Positions 8,251 to 16,868 of a DNA stretch of 64,000 nt are shown here, in pieces (the first letter of the stretch is position 1; each line of letters opens with the position of its first letter). The notes beneath the pieces were generated by a model. The model had not been told where the DNA came from. It did no database searches and saw only the letters and a list, made by a program, of their open reading frames with translations. The DNA is from Luteimonas marina (GTDB lineage: Bacteria; Pseudomonadota; Gammaproteobacteria; Xanthomonadales; Xanthomonadaceae). The stretch is taken from positions 186,001 to 250,000 of the forward strand of contig NZ_VOHK01000003.1 in NCBI RefSeq assembly GCF_007859325.1, given 5' to 3'. Both the position numbers and the translations under genes were made by a program.

Positions 8251-8922
8251 TCAGCGCCGGACATCCGGATGCGCTTCGCGCTGGTGGGTGTCGCCCGCGA
8301 CGAGGATCCAGTTCGCCAGTTCCGCGGTGACGGTTTCCAGGCTGCGGGAGAAGGCGTCCACGACCAGGGCGACGTCGGTGCCGGATGCCGGCTGCGCGCG
8401 CTGGAAGGTGCGCGAGGCGACGATGCCCTGGTCGATGGTGTGCACCAGCTTGGCGTTGAATTCGATGGTCGCGGCGGGGACGGTGCTGCCGGCGTAGTCG
8501 GCCTCGAAGCGGCGCAGGTCGACGACCAGCTTGTAGTCGGCGGTGATGCCGGCGCCCTGGCGCGCGACCGAGGCGATCTTGCCCGAGTCCTCCAGTGCGC
8601 GCAGCAGCGCATCCTGCAGCATGTCGGTCGGGGTCTTGGCCCAGTTGGCGCCGCGGTAGACCTGCAGTTCGTCCGGCGTGGGCCGCACCGCGATGCGGAA
8701 GCTGTCGATGGCGCGCGCGCCCGAGGGCGGGCTCAGCGACAACTGCCACGAGACGGCCGGCGTGGACGGGTCGATCGCCACGCGTGGATCCGGTGCATAG
8801 ATCGTGGAGCGCTCGCGTTCGCCGCCGCCGAGGATCGAGCAGCTGGACAGTCCGAGCGCCAGCAGTGCGCCGGCGGCGAGGCGCGCGATGCCGTTCGCGC
8901 GCTGGCGTCGTGTCGTGCCCAT
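8251..8922 (-). CDS. ABC-type transport auxiliary lipoprotein (PqiC-like)
   Basis: About 223 residues. A signal peptide with lipobox LSSC (Cys28) marks an outer-membrane lipoprotein, followed by the auxiliary-component domain (IYAPDPRV...WQLSLSPPSGARAIDSFRIAV, later ALEDSGKIASVARQGAG). In PqiABC and related MCE systems such lipoproteins dock the MCE protein at the outer membrane. It is the last gene of a four-gene minus-strand operon. ATG 8922 gives a normal signal peptide. An ATG at 8955 overlaps the upstream stop as TGATG, but the 11 extra residues are encoded by heptamer repeats. Confidence 0.8.
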   Translation of the reverse strand: MGTTRRQRANGIARLAAGALLALGLSSCSILGGGERERSTIYAPDPRVAIDPSTPAVSWQLSLSPPSGARAIDSFRIAVRPTPDELQVYRGANWAKTPTDMLQDALLRALEDSGKIASVARQGAGITADYKLVVDLRRFEADYAGSTVPAATIEFNAKLVHTIDQGIVASRTFQRAQPASGTDVALVVDAFSRSLETVTAELANWILVAGDTHQREAHPDVRR

Positions 8923-8950
8923 TCCCGATTCCCGATTCCCGATTCCCGGT
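8920..8950. repeat. Tandem ATTCCCG heptamers at the start of the lipoprotein gene
   Basis: Four copies of a CCCGATT-type heptamer lie between the TGATG junction at 8955 and the functional signal peptide. They are the C-rich strand of the GGGAATC repeat and are not accompanied by an inverted arm here. Confidence 0.85.
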
Positions 8951-8954
8951 CTCA

Positions 8955-9878
8955 TCACGGTTCGAACTCCTTCGGCGCGTCGCGCCCGAGCAGGTAGCGC
9001 GACGGGTTGGCGTCGAGCCGGTCGCTGATCCGGCGCAGGTCGCGGATCAGGCTGCGCAGTTCGCCCAGGGTCGGGCCGAGTTGCGACAGGCCGTCGTTGG
9101 CGAAGCTGTTGATGGCGGCGCGGTTCTCGTTGAGGATGGTGTCGGCGCCGCGCGCGGCCGAGTCGAGCTTGGTCAGGGTGCCGTCGATCTTGCCGATCAG
9201 TTCCGGCAGCTGCTGCGCCAGTTCGCGGTCGAAGGTGTCGAGCGTGCGGTTGGCCGAGGCCATCGTCACCGTCAGCTGCTGGCTGGCGGTGCGTGCGTTG
9301 ATCAGGATCTCGCGCATGTCCTCGCGCTGTTCGGCGATCGCGCCGGTCATGTTCTGGATGTTGTCGAGCGTGGCGGTGATGCGCTGCACGTTCTCTTCGC
9401 TGAGCACCTTGTCCAGGCGCTCGACCAGGCGGTTGGCAGTGTCGGCGATGTTCTGCAGCGCCGAGGCCTCGGTCTGGATCACGGGGATGTCGCCGTCGCC
9501 GCGCGGCAGCAGCGCCGGCGCGCCGGGGCTGCCGCCGGTCAGCTGGATGATCGGCGGGCCGGTGAGGCTGGTCATCGACAGCTTCGCGCGTGTGTCCGTC
9601 TTTACCGGTGCGTTGGCCTGCAGCCTGAGCCGGGCGATCACCTGGCGTGGGTCGTTGGGCGCCAGCATCAGGTCGTCGACGGTGCCCACGGCGATGCCGT
9701 TGTACTGCACGCTGCTGCCCTCGGTGAGGCCGGTGACCGGCTCGCGGAACACCACCTGGTATTCGGTCCAGCTGCGGTCGGACGCGTATTTCGCGGCCCA
9801 CAGCGCGAACAGCAGTAGGAACAGCGTCACCGCGATGGTGAACGCGCCGATCAGCACGTAGTTGGCCTTGGTTTCCAT
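8955..9878 (-). CDS. MlaD-like MCE family protein
   Basis: A 307-residue inner-membrane-anchored periplasmic lipid-binding protein. One membrane helix at about residues 8-28 (VLIGAFTIAVTLFLLLFALW) is followed by a single MCE domain (YQVVFREPVTGLTEGSSVQYNGIAVGTV). A long helical tail of about 170 residues follows, with heptad character that could form a hexameric tube. It belongs to the operon permease - ATPase - MCE - lipoprotein. Its start is 3 bp after the ATPase stop, and its stop overlaps a possible start of the lipoprotein gene. Role: lipid movement between inner and outer membranes. Confidence 0.88.
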   Translation of the reverse strand: METKANYVLIGAFTIAVTLFLLLFALWAAKYASDRSWTEYQVVFREPVTGLTEGSSVQYNGIAVGTVDDLMLAPNDPRQVIARLRLQANAPVKTDTRAKLSMTSLTGPPIIQLTGGSPGAPALLPRGDGDIPVIQTEASALQNIADTANRLVERLDKVLSEENVQRITATLDNIQNMTGAIAEQREDMREILINARTASQQLTVTMASANRTLDTFDRELAQQLPELIGKIDGTLTKLDSAARGADTILNENRAAINSFANDGLSQLGPTLGELRSLIRDLRRISDRLDANPSRYLLGRDAPKEFEP

Positions 9879-9881
9879 GCG

Positions 9882-10709
9882 TCAGGTGTCCTTGGCGGTG
9901 GCCGTCGCGTCGCGGGCGGCGCGACCGCGCGGGCCGTGGAAGTACTCGCGGATCCACGGATGCTCGATCTGCTCGATCTCGGCGAGCGGCGCCGCCGCGA
10001 CGACCTTGCGGTCGGCCAGCACGGCGACACGGTCGCAGATCGCGTACAGCGTGTCGAGGTCGTGGGTGATCAGGAACACGGTCAGCCCCAGCGCCTGCTG
10101 CAGGGTGCGGATCAGGCGGTCGAAGGCGGCGGCGCCGATCGGGTCGAGGCCGGCGGTGGGTTCGTCGAGGAACAGCAGCGGCGGGTCCAGCGCCAGCGCG
10201 CGCGCCAGCGCCGCGCGCTTGCGCATGCCGCCCGACAGCTGCGAGGGCAGCTTGTCCAGGGCGTCGGCGGGCAGGCCGGCCAGGCGCACCTTCAGCAGCG
10301 CCAGTTCGTAGCGCAGCGAGTCGGGCAGGTCCGGGTGGTGCTCCTTCAGCGGCACCTGCACGTTTTCGCCGACGGTCAGCGACGAGAACAGCGCGCCGTC
10401 CTGGAACAGCACGCCGGTGTTGCGCTCGATGTGCAGCCGGTCGGCCGGGTCGTCCGAACGCGGGTCGACGCCGAGCACTTCCATTTCGCCGGCATCGGGA
10501 CGGCGCAGGCCGATCAGCGAGCGCATCAGCACCGACTTGCCGGTGCCGGAGCCGCCGACCACGCCGATGATCTCGCCGCGGCGCACGTCGAGGTCGAGAC
10601 CGTCGTGCACCGTCTGCGCGCCGAAGCGGTTGACCAGTCCGCGCACGCGGATGACCGGCGCGTCGGCGGGCGCGTTGTCGCAGGCTTCGGCGGGCGTCAT
10701 CGTGGCCAT
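9882..10709 (-). CDS. MlaF-like ABC transporter ATP-binding protein
   Basis: A 275-residue cytoplasmic ATPase that energises the MCE lipid transporter. Walker A GGSGTGKS falls near residues 52-59. The Q-loop is GVLFQDGALFSSLTV, the signature LSGGMRKRAALARAL, Walker B LLFLDEPTAGLD, and the H-loop LITHDL. The LSGGM variant is usual for the MlaF/TGD3 group. Start ATG 10709 lies directly after the permease stop. The C-terminal tail (residues 255-275) is Ala/Arg-rich and not conserved in the family. Confidence 0.92.
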   Translation of the reverse strand: MATMTPAEACDNAPADAPVIRVRGLVNRFGAQTVHDGLDLDVRRGEIIGVVGGSGTGKSVLMRSLIGLRRPDAGEMEVLGVDPRSDDPADRLHIERNTGVLFQDGALFSSLTVGENVQVPLKEHHPDLPDSLRYELALLKVRLAGLPADALDKLPSQLSGGMRKRAALARALALDPPLLFLDEPTAGLDPIGAAAFDRLIRTLQQALGLTVFLITHDLDTLYAICDRVAVLADRKVVAAAPLAEIEQIEHPWIREYFHGPRGRAARDATATAKDT

Positions 10710-10710
10710 G

Positions 10711-11829
10711 TCACCAATCCATGTACATGAACCAGATCGCCGCCATCGCGTCCAGCACGATTACCAGCGAGATCGTCTGCACCACGCTGGAGGTGGTGCG
10801 TTCGCCCACCGACTGCGCCGTGCCTTTCACCTGCAGGCCCTCGAGGCAGCCGATCAGGCCGATCACTAGGGCGAACACCGGCGCCTTCGACATGCCGATC
10901 AGGAAGTGGCGCAGCTCCATCTCCTGCTCCATGCGCGCCAGGTAGGCCTGCGGCGGGATGTCGAGGCTGAAGGCGCCCACCGACAGGCCGCCGAGCAGGC
11001 CCGCGACCATGGCGATGAAGGTCAGCAGCGGCAGCATCACCAGCAGCGCGATCACGCGCGGGATCACCAGCAGTTCGACCGGGTCCAGGCCCAGGGTGCG
11101 GATCGCGTCGATCTCTTCGCGGCTGACCATCGCGCCGATCTGCGCGGTGAAGGCGCTGGCGGTGCGGCCGGCGAGCAGGATCGCGGTCAGCAGCACGCCG
11201 AACTCGCGCAGGAACGCGATCGACACCAGTTCGACGACGAAGATCGTGGCGCCGAAGTCGGCCAGGATCTGCGAACCGAGGAAGGCGATGACCGCGCCGA
11301 CGAGGAACGACAGCAGCGCCACCAGCGGCACCGCGTCGAGGCCGACCTGCTCCATGTGGTGGACCGTCGGGGTGAGCCGGAAGCGCCGCGGATCGAGGAT
11401 CGTGCGCCCGAGCTTGACCAGGGTTTCGCCGAGGAAGCTGACCAGCGCGACGATTTCCTGCGCATTGTCGTGCACCGCGTAGCCGAGCCGCGCCAGCGCC
11501 GCGGCGAAGCCGTACTCGCGCTTCGTCTTCGGGCGGTCGTCGTGTACGTCCTCGATCGCGGCGACCAGCGCCAGGTGGTCGTCGCGGAAGCGGAAGGTCT
11601 GGTAGTCGAGCCGCCGGCGCTCGGCGTAGCGCAGCAGTTGCAGCACGCCGACCGAATCGAGCCGGTCGACGCCGGAGGCATCGATCGCGCCGATCGACTC
11701 GGGCGCTTCGCGCAGCGCCTTGCCGATTTCCCGCGCGTGGTCGAGCGTCCAGCGCCCGCCAAGGCGCAGCAGGGCCGCATCCTGCGGATCGGGCTCGGCA
11801 GTGGGGGGGAGGCTGGCGGGCACGGTCAT
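10711..11829 (-). CDS. STAS-MlaE fusion ABC permease
   Basis: A 372-residue membrane protein and first gene of the Mla-like operon. Residues 1 to about 100 form a STAS-like domain (RWTLDHAREIGKAL, GAIDASGVDRLDSVGVLQLL), equivalent to the separate MlaB protein of E. coli. The rest is an MlaE permease with several helices and the family stretch TAQIGAMVSREEIDAIRTLGLDP. ATG 11829 was chosen because upstream residues are Arg/Pro-rich and not family-like. It is divergent from the ThrE gene, with 92 bp between the starts. The fused layout differs from the E. coli mlaFEDCB order. Confidence 0.88.
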   Translation of the reverse strand: MTVPASLPPTAEPDPQDAALLRLGGRWTLDHAREIGKALREAPESIGAIDASGVDRLDSVGVLQLLRYAERRRLDYQTFRFRDDHLALVAAIEDVHDDRPKTKREYGFAAALARLGYAVHDNAQEIVALVSFLGETLVKLGRTILDPRRFRLTPTVHHMEQVGLDAVPLVALLSFLVGAVIAFLGSQILADFGATIFVVELVSIAFLREFGVLLTAILLAGRTASAFTAQIGAMVSREEIDAIRTLGLDPVELLVIPRVIALLVMLPLLTFIAMVAGLLGGLSVGAFSLDIPPQAYLARMEQEMELRHFLIGMSKAPVFALVIGLIGCLEGLQVKGTAQSVGERTTSSVVQTISLVIVLDAMAAIWFMYMDW

Positions 11830-11921
11830 GTCGGGGCGAGGATACAGGCATCGCCGCGCGGACAGCAGGCCGGGCACGTCCGCGCGTGCGCCGTTCCCCC
11901 CGGCCATGCGATCCTGTCGCG

Positions 11922-13172
11922 ATGTCCACGACGACGATGCCCGCCACCGCCGCCTACGCCACGCGCATCGCCTTCATCGTCGAGCTGGCCGGGCACCTGC
12001 ACCGGTACGGGACCACGTCGCAGCGACTGGAAGGCGCGATCGTCTCGGTCGCCCGCCGGCTGGGGCTCGACTGCGAGCCGTGGAGCAACCCGACCGGACT
12101 GATCCTGAGCTTCAGCGACCCGCAGCGGCCGCCCGGCGAGAGCGACACCACGCGCGTGATCCGCCTGCCCCCCGGCGAAACCAACCTCTACAAGCTGTGC
12201 GAGGCCGACCGGATCGCGGAGGAGGTGGTGGCCGCCCGGCTCGACATCGCCGAAGGCCACGCCGCGCTGCGCGCGCTGGACCGGTCGAGCGGCTGGCGCG
12301 GCGATGTGCAGCAGGTGATCGGCTTCGGCCTGGCGGCGGCGAGCGTCGCCGGCCTGCTGCGGCTGCCGTGGCTCGACGTCGCCACCGCGGGCGTGATCGG
12401 CATGCTGGTCGGACTGCTGGACCTGTCCGGTCGCGGCCGTCCGCAGATGAAGGAGGCGGGCGACGCGCTCGCCGGCATCGTCGCCGGCGGGCTCGCCGCG
12501 CTGGTGGCCAGCTTCGTCGCGCCGCTGAACCTCAATACCGTGGTCATCGCCTCGATGATCGTGCTGATGCCCGGCATGGCACTGACCAACGCCTTCAGCG
12601 AACTGACCAGCCAGCACCTGGTTTCGGGGACGGCGCGCTTTGCCGGCGCGATGACCACGCTGCTGAAGCTCACCGTCGGCACGATGATCGCGCTGACCGT
12701 GGTGCAGCTGTCGGGACTGGAGCCGCAGGTGCGGGCCTGGCGGCCGCAGACGGCCTGGGTGGAGTGGGGCGCGGTGGTGACCGCGTCGTGGGCGTTCGCG
12801 GCGCTGTTCCGCGCCGGGCGCCGCGACTACGTGCTGGTGATGGCGGCGGCGATCGCCGGCTACGCGATTTCGCGCCTGGTGGGGCAGTGGCTGGGCAGTC
12901 CTGTCGGCGTGTTCCTGTCGGCGCTGGTCGTCACCGTCGCCGGCAACGGTTACGCGCGCTGGATGAACCGGCCCGGCGCGCTGATCCGCGTGCCCGGCAT
13001 CATCATGCTGGTGCCCGGCAGCACCAGCCTGCGCAGCCTGCTGGTGGCGGTGCAGCAGCAGGACGTCGGCGCCGGCCAGGACGCAGCGATCACCGTGGTC
13101 AACGTGCTGCTGGCGCTGATTGCCGGCCTGCTGATCGGCAACCTGCTGCTGCCGGCGCGGCGGAACCTGTAG
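11922..13172 (+). CDS. ThrE-type threonine/serine exporter family protein
   Basis: A 416-residue membrane protein. The N-terminal half (ELAGHLHRYGTTSQRLEGAIVSVARRLGL, then a segment with EADRIAEEVVA) is the cytoplasmic ThrE/DUF1212 region. About ten hydrophobic segments follow from residue 138, ending in a second ThrE half with GIIMLVPGSTSLRSL. The two halves, separate genes in some bacteria, are fused here. The family exports threonine and serine by proton motive force; the substrate here is inferred. ATG 11922 is the first start consistent with the family. The stop TAG is followed by GGCGGGTT, resembling a decayed GTAG repeat head. Confidence 0.85.
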   Translation: MSTTTMPATAAYATRIAFIVELAGHLHRYGTTSQRLEGAIVSVARRLGLDCEPWSNPTGLILSFSDPQRPPGESDTTRVIRLPPGETNLYKLCEADRIAEEVVAARLDIAEGHAALRALDRSSGWRGDVQQVIGFGLAAASVAGLLRLPWLDVATAGVIGMLVGLLDLSGRGRPQMKEAGDALAGIVAGGLAALVASFVAPLNLNTVVIASMIVLMPGMALTNAFSELTSQHLVSGTARFAGAMTTLLKLTVGTMIALTVVQLSGLEPQVRAWRPQTAWVEWGAVVTASWAFAALFRAGRRDYVLVMAAAIAGYAISRLVGQWLGSPVGVFLSALVVTVAGNGYARWMNRPGALIRVPGIIMLVPGSTSLRSLLVAVQQQDVGAGQDAAITVVNVLLALIAGLLIGNLLLPARRNL

Positions 13173-13222
13173 GGCGGGTTGCGTCGGCACGGCTTTCGCT
13201 GCGTCGCGTCGCCCTGGGGGGG

Positions 13223-13271
13223 GCGAGAGGCGCTTTGCAACGGAGAAGCCGATCCATCCAGGCGCTTGCAA
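13223..13271. repeat. Second copy of the GCGAGAGGCG dispersed repeat
   Basis: Matches 3011-3059 at about 42 of 49 positions in the same orientation. As in the first copy, a GTCATTTCGA-type palindrome lies downstream, so the two may form one composite mobile or expanded unit. Confidence 0.7.
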
Positions 13272-13313
13272 GGCATCTTCTCCCATGCGAGGGAGCATCG
13301 TGGAGCAAAGCCT

Positions 13314-13384
13314 GTCATTTCGACCGCAGGGAGAAATCTCGTCTCCGGCGCGTGAACAAGATTTCTCCCTGCGGTCGAAATGAC
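13314..13384. repeat. GTCATTTCGAC palindromic element
   Basis: Near-perfect inverted arms: left GTCATTTCGACCGCAGGGAG, right CTCCCTGCGGTCGAAATGAC. The arms meet at an AAATCT/AGATTT pair with a short Arg/Cys-rich non-coding loop between. It can fold into a stem of about 26 bp. It lies between the convergent ThrE and hns genes. Confidence 0.85.
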
Positions 13385-13452
13385 AGATTTTCTGGCGCTC
13401 GCGAGCGATCCCGGGTGCGAGGAGGTGTATCCAGCCCGGAACCGGACAACGA

Positions 13453-13475
13453 AAACGCCGGCAACGCCGGCGTTT
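13453..13475 (-). terminator. Intrinsic terminator of the H-NS gene
   Basis: A perfect 10-bp stem (AAACGCCGGC at 13453-13462, GCCGGCGTTT at 13466-13475) encloses a 3-nt loop. Read on the minus strand, the stem is followed by a T-rich stretch TTTTCGTTG. It lies 28 bp past the stop codon of the H-NS gene. Confidence 0.8.
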
Positions 13476-13502
13476 CCATCGATGCAGCCGGGATGGCCGC
13501 GA

Positions 13503-13877
13503 TTACTTCTTGATCAGGAAATCCTCGGGCTTCTTGCCCTTCTTGACCTGCGCCGCCAGCCAGCGCGGCTGCTTGCCGCGGCCGGTCCAGGTTTCGGCGG
13601 CATTCGCGGGGTTGCGGTACTTCGGCGGCACCTTGCCGAGCTTGCGGCCCTTGGTCTTGCTGGCCGCCTTCTTCGCGGTGCGGGCCGTTTTCGCGGCCGG
13701 TGCCTTGCCGCCGAACAGTTCGGCGACCGTATAGCCTTCCGCGGTGGCGAAATCGACGATCCGCTTGCGGATCGAGGCGATGGGCTTGCGCTTTTTCAGC
13801 GCGGTCTTGCGGCGCTTCGCCGCGGAAATCAGCACGTCGAGTTCCCTCGACGAAAGTGCGTTCAAATCGATTGCCAT
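13503..13877 (-). CDS. H-NS histone family nucleoid protein
   Basis: A 124-residue basic protein of the Xanthomonas-type H-NS family. The N-terminal helix (residues 1-45, ALSSRELDVLISAAKRRKTAL) is the oligomerisation part. A Lys/Ala-rich linker (residues 67-90) follows. The C-terminal DNA-binding domain has KYRNPANAAETWTGRGKQPRWL. The family silences AT-rich and horizontally acquired DNA; this window shows no obvious target. ATG 13877 follows a good ribosome-binding site (GGAG) on the minus strand. Transcription probably ends at the hairpin 13453-13475. Confidence 0.93.
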   Translation of the reverse strand: MAIDLNALSSRELDVLISAAKRRKTALKKRKPIASIRKRIVDFATAEGYTVAELFGGKAPAAKTARTAKKAASKTKGRKLGKVPPKYRNPANAAETWTGRGKQPRWLAAQVKKGKKPEDFLIKK

Positions 13878-13929
13878 GTGAACAAGCTCCGGAATCTGAA
13901 AAGGAATGTCCCGTCCGTGGTACGCGCGC

Positions 13930-13935
13930 ATGATA
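13930..13935 (-). promoter_or_regulatory. Candidate -10 element for the H-NS gene
   Basis: On the minus strand TATCAT, a 5-of-6 match to the consensus -10, lies 53-58 bp before the ATG. No good -35 is found at the expected spacing. Confidence 0.35.
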
Positions 13936-13991
13936 GTGGAAGAATCGCGACGGGGGAAAAGGCCCGCCAAATGTCAAGCGGGCGTGATGAA

Positions 13992-14021
13992 GAATATCCG
14001 GCGGATTTTTCCCGGATATTC
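13992..14021. promoter_or_regulatory. Inverted repeat upstream of the H-NS gene
   Basis: GAATATCCGG (13992-14001) and CCGGATATTC (14012-14021) are perfect inverted copies around a 10-nt centre. The spacing of half-site centres is about 20 bp, two helical turns, as for a dimeric regulator, and the site lies just upstream of the candidate hns promoter. On the plus strand the loop also has five T, so a hairpin role is possible. Confidence 0.5.
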
Positions 14022-14183
14022 TGATTCATTCCCTTTTGGGATCGATGCCCTGCCGCTTGCGGTTTGGTGCCGAGGGCGAGTTCCGGTTCTGTCGGCAGCG
14101 TTCCCGGGATCTGGGGCCTGTCTTCGCAGGAACGGGATCCATGCGATGGTTGGATTTTCCACCTTACGGCGTAGAAGAACGAC

Positions 14184-14257
14184 GTCATCCCCGCGAAGGC
14201 GAGGATCCATTTTGCTTTGACGTAAAGACACTGGATCCCCGCCTTCGCGGGGATGAC
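14184..14257. repeat. GTCATCCCCGC palindromic element
   Basis: Left arm GTCATCCCCGCGAAGGCGAG with GATCCA, right arm TGGATCC followed by its inverted copy ending GGATGAC. The stem is about 25 bp with one or two mismatches and an AT-rich loop of about 24 nt. An extra right-arm fragment lies at 14291-14306. Confidence 0.85.
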
Positions 14258-14382
14258 GGTAGAAGTTCGGGGAGATAAACGGCAGAAGTTCGCGGGGATG
14301 ACGGCAGGAAACCGTGATATTCAAACTCCCGCGATTGCGGAATGGGCCGCGTCCGGGAAGCATCATCCCGCGTTGCAGGGGA

Positions 14383-16098
14383 TCACTCGCCGCGCAGGCG
14401 CGACAACAGCGATTCCCGGTCGAGATTCTCCGATTCCGATGCGCTGCGCGCGCGGTATTCGAAGGTGCCGGCCGCCAGGCCGCGTTCGGACACCACGATC
14501 CGGTGCGGAATGCCGATCAGTTCGATGTCGGCGAACATCGGGCCCGGGCGCAGGCCGCGGTCGTCGAGCACGGTTTCGATGCCGGCGTCGTTGAGTTCGC
14601 GATACAGCGATTCCGCCGCCGCGGACACGTCGGCGTTGCCCTTGGGGTTGATGATGCAGACGGCGGCCCGCCAGGGCGCCATCGGCTCGGGCCAGACGAC
14701 GCCGGCGTCGTCGTGGTTCTGCTCGATCGCCGCGGCGACGATGCGCGACACGCCGATGCCATAGCAGCCCATCGCCGGATGCACGGCCTTGCCGTTCTCG
14801 TCGAGCACGGTGCACTGCATCGCCTCGGAATAGCGGCGGCCAAGCGCGAACACGTGGCCGACCTCGATGCCGCGCGCGAGGCCGAGCACGCCCTTGCCGT
14901 CGGGCGAGGGATCGCCGGCGACGACGTTGCGGATGTCGGCGGTCTCGTCGGGTTCGGGCAGGTCGCGGCCCCAGTTCACGCCGGCGAGGTGGAAGCCGTT
15001 CTCGTTGGCGCCGACCACGAAATCGGCCATCGCCGCGACGCTGCGGTCGGCGACGACGCGGATCTTCCTGCGCGCGTTCAGCGGACCGAGGAAGCCGGGT
15101 TCGGCGCCGAGGTGTTCGAGGATCTCGGCCTCGGTCGCGAGCCGATAGTCGGCCAGGCCGGGCAGCTTGGCCAGCTTGATCTCGTTGACCACGTGGTCGC
15201 CGCGCACCAGCGCGAGCACGAACTGCGGGCCGCCCTCGGCGTCCACGCCCATCAGCGCCACCGACTTCACCGTGCGCTGCAGCGCGATGCCGAGCAGGGC
15301 GGCGACGTCCTCGCAGGTCTTCTGCACCGGGGTGTCGACCTTGCGCAGGGTTTCGGCCGCGGCGGGGCGCTCGCCGGGCGACACCGCCTCGGCCAGCTCG
15401 ACGTTGGCCGCGTAGTCGGACCCTTCCGAGAACGCCAGCGCATCCTCGCCGGAGTCGGCCAGCACGTGGAACTCGTGCGAGGCGCTGCCGCCGATCGCGC
15501 CGGTGTCGGCGAACACTGCGCGGAACCTCAGCCCGAGCCGGGTGAAGATGCGCGCGTAGGTGTCGTACATGTTGCGGTATTCGCGCTGCAGGTCCTCGTC
15601 GGAGACGTGGAACGAGTACGCGTCCTTCATGACGAACTCGCGCGCGCGCATCACCCCGAAGCGCGGGCGGATCTCGTCGCGGAACTTGGTGGTGACCTGG
15701 TAGAAATTGACCGGAAGCTGCTTGTAGCTGGCCAGTTCGTTGCGCGCGAAGTCGGTCACCGCCTCCTCGGCGGTCGGGGTGAAGCAGTAATCCTGCTCCT
15801 TGCGGTCGCGGATCTTCAGCAACTGCGGGCCGAACTTCTGCCAGCGCCCGGTTTCCTCCCACAGTTCCTTCGGCTGGACCGAGGGCATCGCCATTTCCAC
15901 CGCGCCGGCGCGGTTCATTTCCTCGCGCACCACCGCCTCGACCTTGCGCAGCACGCGCAGGCCCAGCGGCGACCAGGTGTACAGGCCGGCGGCGAGCTTG
16001 CGGACCATGCCGGCCTTGAGCATCAGCTTGTGGCTGACGATCTCGGCGTCGGCGGGCGTTTCCTTCTCGGTGCGGAGGTGGAACTGCGACAGGCGCAT
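14383..16098 (-). CDS. proS: Prolyl-tRNA synthetase
   Basis: A 571-residue class II aminoacyl-tRNA synthetase of the bacterial type with an editing insert. Class II motifs are visible: motif 1 around [18 protein letters not shown], motif 2 [22 protein letters not shown], motif 3 [17 protein letters not shown]. Between motifs 2 and 3 lies the INS editing domain, which clears mischarged Ala. The C-terminal anticodon-binding domain (INPKG..., [23 protein letters not shown]) is complete. Start [10 protein letters not shown] is the normal family N-terminus. Upstream lie two small DUF4124 genes in the same direction, 68 bp away. Confidence 0.97.
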   Translation of the reverse strand: MRLSQFHLRTEKETPADAEIVSHKLMLKAGMVRKLAAGLYTWSPLGLRVLRKVEAVVREEMNRAGAVEMAMPSVQPKELWEETGRWQKFGPQLLKIRDRKEQDYCFTPTAEEAVTDFARNELASYKQLPVNFYQVTTKFRDEIRPRFGVMRAREFVMKDAYSFHVSDEDLQREYRNMYDTYARIFTRLGLRFRAVFADTGAIGGSASHEFHVLADSGEDALAFSEGSDYAANVELAEAVSPGERPAAAETLRKVDTPVQKTCEDVAALLGIALQRTVKSVALMGVDAEGGPQFVLALVRGDHVVNEIKLAKLPGLADYRLATEAEILEHLGAEPGFLGPLNARRKIRVVADRSVAAMADFVVGANENGFHLAGVNWGRDLPEPDETADIRNVVAGDPSPDGKGVLGLARGIEVGHVFALGRRYSEAMQCTVLDENGKAVHPAMGCYGIGVSRIVAAAIEQNHDDAGVVWPEPMAPWRAAVCIINPKGNADVSAAAESLYRELNDAGIETVLDDRGLRPGPMFADIELIGIPHRIVVSERGLAAGTFEYRARSASESENLDRESLLSRLRGE

Positions 16099-16166
16099 CG
16101 GCGGGCTCGGGGCGGCGGGACGCGCATTTTGCCATGCGCACCTCCGATCGCATGCCGCGCGGTGGC

Positions 16167-16466
16167 TCAGCGCGCCTCGGTGACTTCGGGATTGGGGGTG
16201 ATGACGTTGCGGCGCTCGAGCGAGCCGACGTCGACGACGGTGTATTCGCGGCCTTTCGGCGGGACGTCGGTGATCTGGACGACGCCGTCGGCGTCGCGCC
16301 AGCGGTACAGCGCGGGGCCGGCCGCCGTGGCCCCGGAACGGACCGGAGTCGTCGCGGCGGTGCCGGCGGCCTGCGCCTGCGGGGACGGGGCGTCGTCGCG
16401 CGTCAGCCACCACGCGAGCACGCCCGCGCCGACCGCGCCCGCGACGATGGCCCAGGCCAGCCGCAT
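16167..16466 (-). CDS. DUF4124 domain protein, membrane-anchored
   Basis: A 99-residue protein with an N-terminal membrane helix (residues 3-21, [18 protein letters not shown]) and an Ala/Thr-rich linker. A short DUF4124-like domain follows with [22 protein letters not shown]4124 proteins are small envelope proteins of unknown role, often beginning with YKW-D-G-V-YSD motifs. It follows the next DUF4124 gene by 9 bp, so the two probably form an operon and may have arisen by duplication. Confidence 0.72.
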   Translation of the reverse strand: MRLAWAIVAGAVGAGVLAWWLTRDDAPSPQAQAAGTAATTPVRSGATAAGPALYRWRDADGVVQITDVPPKGREYTVVDVGSLERRNVITPNPEVTEAR

Positions 16467-16475
16467 CGGGCAGTC

Positions 16476-16868
16476 CTAGCCCGCGGGCGTGGTGCAGTAG
16501 GCCTTCACCGCGGCGTTCGCCAGTTCGAGCTGGCTGGCGCGCTCGGCGTCGTTCAGTGCGCGCCCCGGCTGGCCGTCCTCGCCGGCTTCGTGCACCGGGC
16601 GGTCTCCCGTCAGCGCGGTGACGTTGGCGCGCGCGGTGGCGCACTGCGGGCTCTCGGCCTGGGCTTCACCCGGGGCCGCGGCCTGTTGCGCCGCGCTGGC
16701 GCCGCTGTTGGTGATCTGGCGCTGCTGGTAGCTGCCCTTGGGCGGCGGCGTCTGCGAATAGTGGGTCACGCCGTTGGCGTCCTTCCACTGGTAGACCTCG
16801 CCGGCATGGCCGGCGGAGGCGGCCAGCAGGCACAGGGCGGCAAGCGCCAGGAAGGGAAGGCGGGGCAT
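16476..16868 (-). CDS. DUF4124 domain protein, secreted
   Basis: A 130-residue protein with a cleavable signal peptide (residues 1-20, [18 protein letters not shown]) and a DUF4124 domain at the mature N-terminus ([22 protein letters not shown]). A Cys in SPQCATA and one near the C-terminus (YCTTPAG) could pair. ATG 16868 was chosen over one at 16910 because AGGAG stands at the right distance and the signal peptide begins there. Function unknown. Confidence 0.75.
   Translation of the reverse strand: MPRLPFLALAALCLLAASAGHAGEVYQWKDANGVTHYSQTPPPKGSYQQRQITNSGASAAQQAAAPGEAQAESPQCATARANVTALTGDRPVHEAGEDGQPGRALNDAERASQLELANAAVKAYCTTPAG

Larger units (their letters stand above)
13173..13502. other. 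330-bp non-coding spacer filled with repeats
   Basis: Contains a possible GTAG remnant at 13169-13185, a dispersed repeat copy (13223-13271), a palindromic element (13314-13384) and the hns terminator (13453-13475). No protein-coding potential is seen. Confidence 0.7.
13878..14382. other. 505-bp non-coding spacer upstream of hns and downstream of proS
   Basis: Unlike the rest of the window it has an AT-richer part (13970-14040). It holds the presumed hns promoter, a 10-bp inverted repeat (13992-14021), a long palindrome (14184-14257) and a partial copy of that palindrome's right arm at 14291-14306. Open frames here are too short and repeat-derived to be genes. Confidence 0.6.

Noticed and set aside
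8269..13513. Several plus-strand frames of 300-600 codons across the Mla-like operon and past thrE
   Set aside because: They oppose or overlap genes with clear motifs and consist of Arg/Gly/Ala-rich shadow sequence without start signals.
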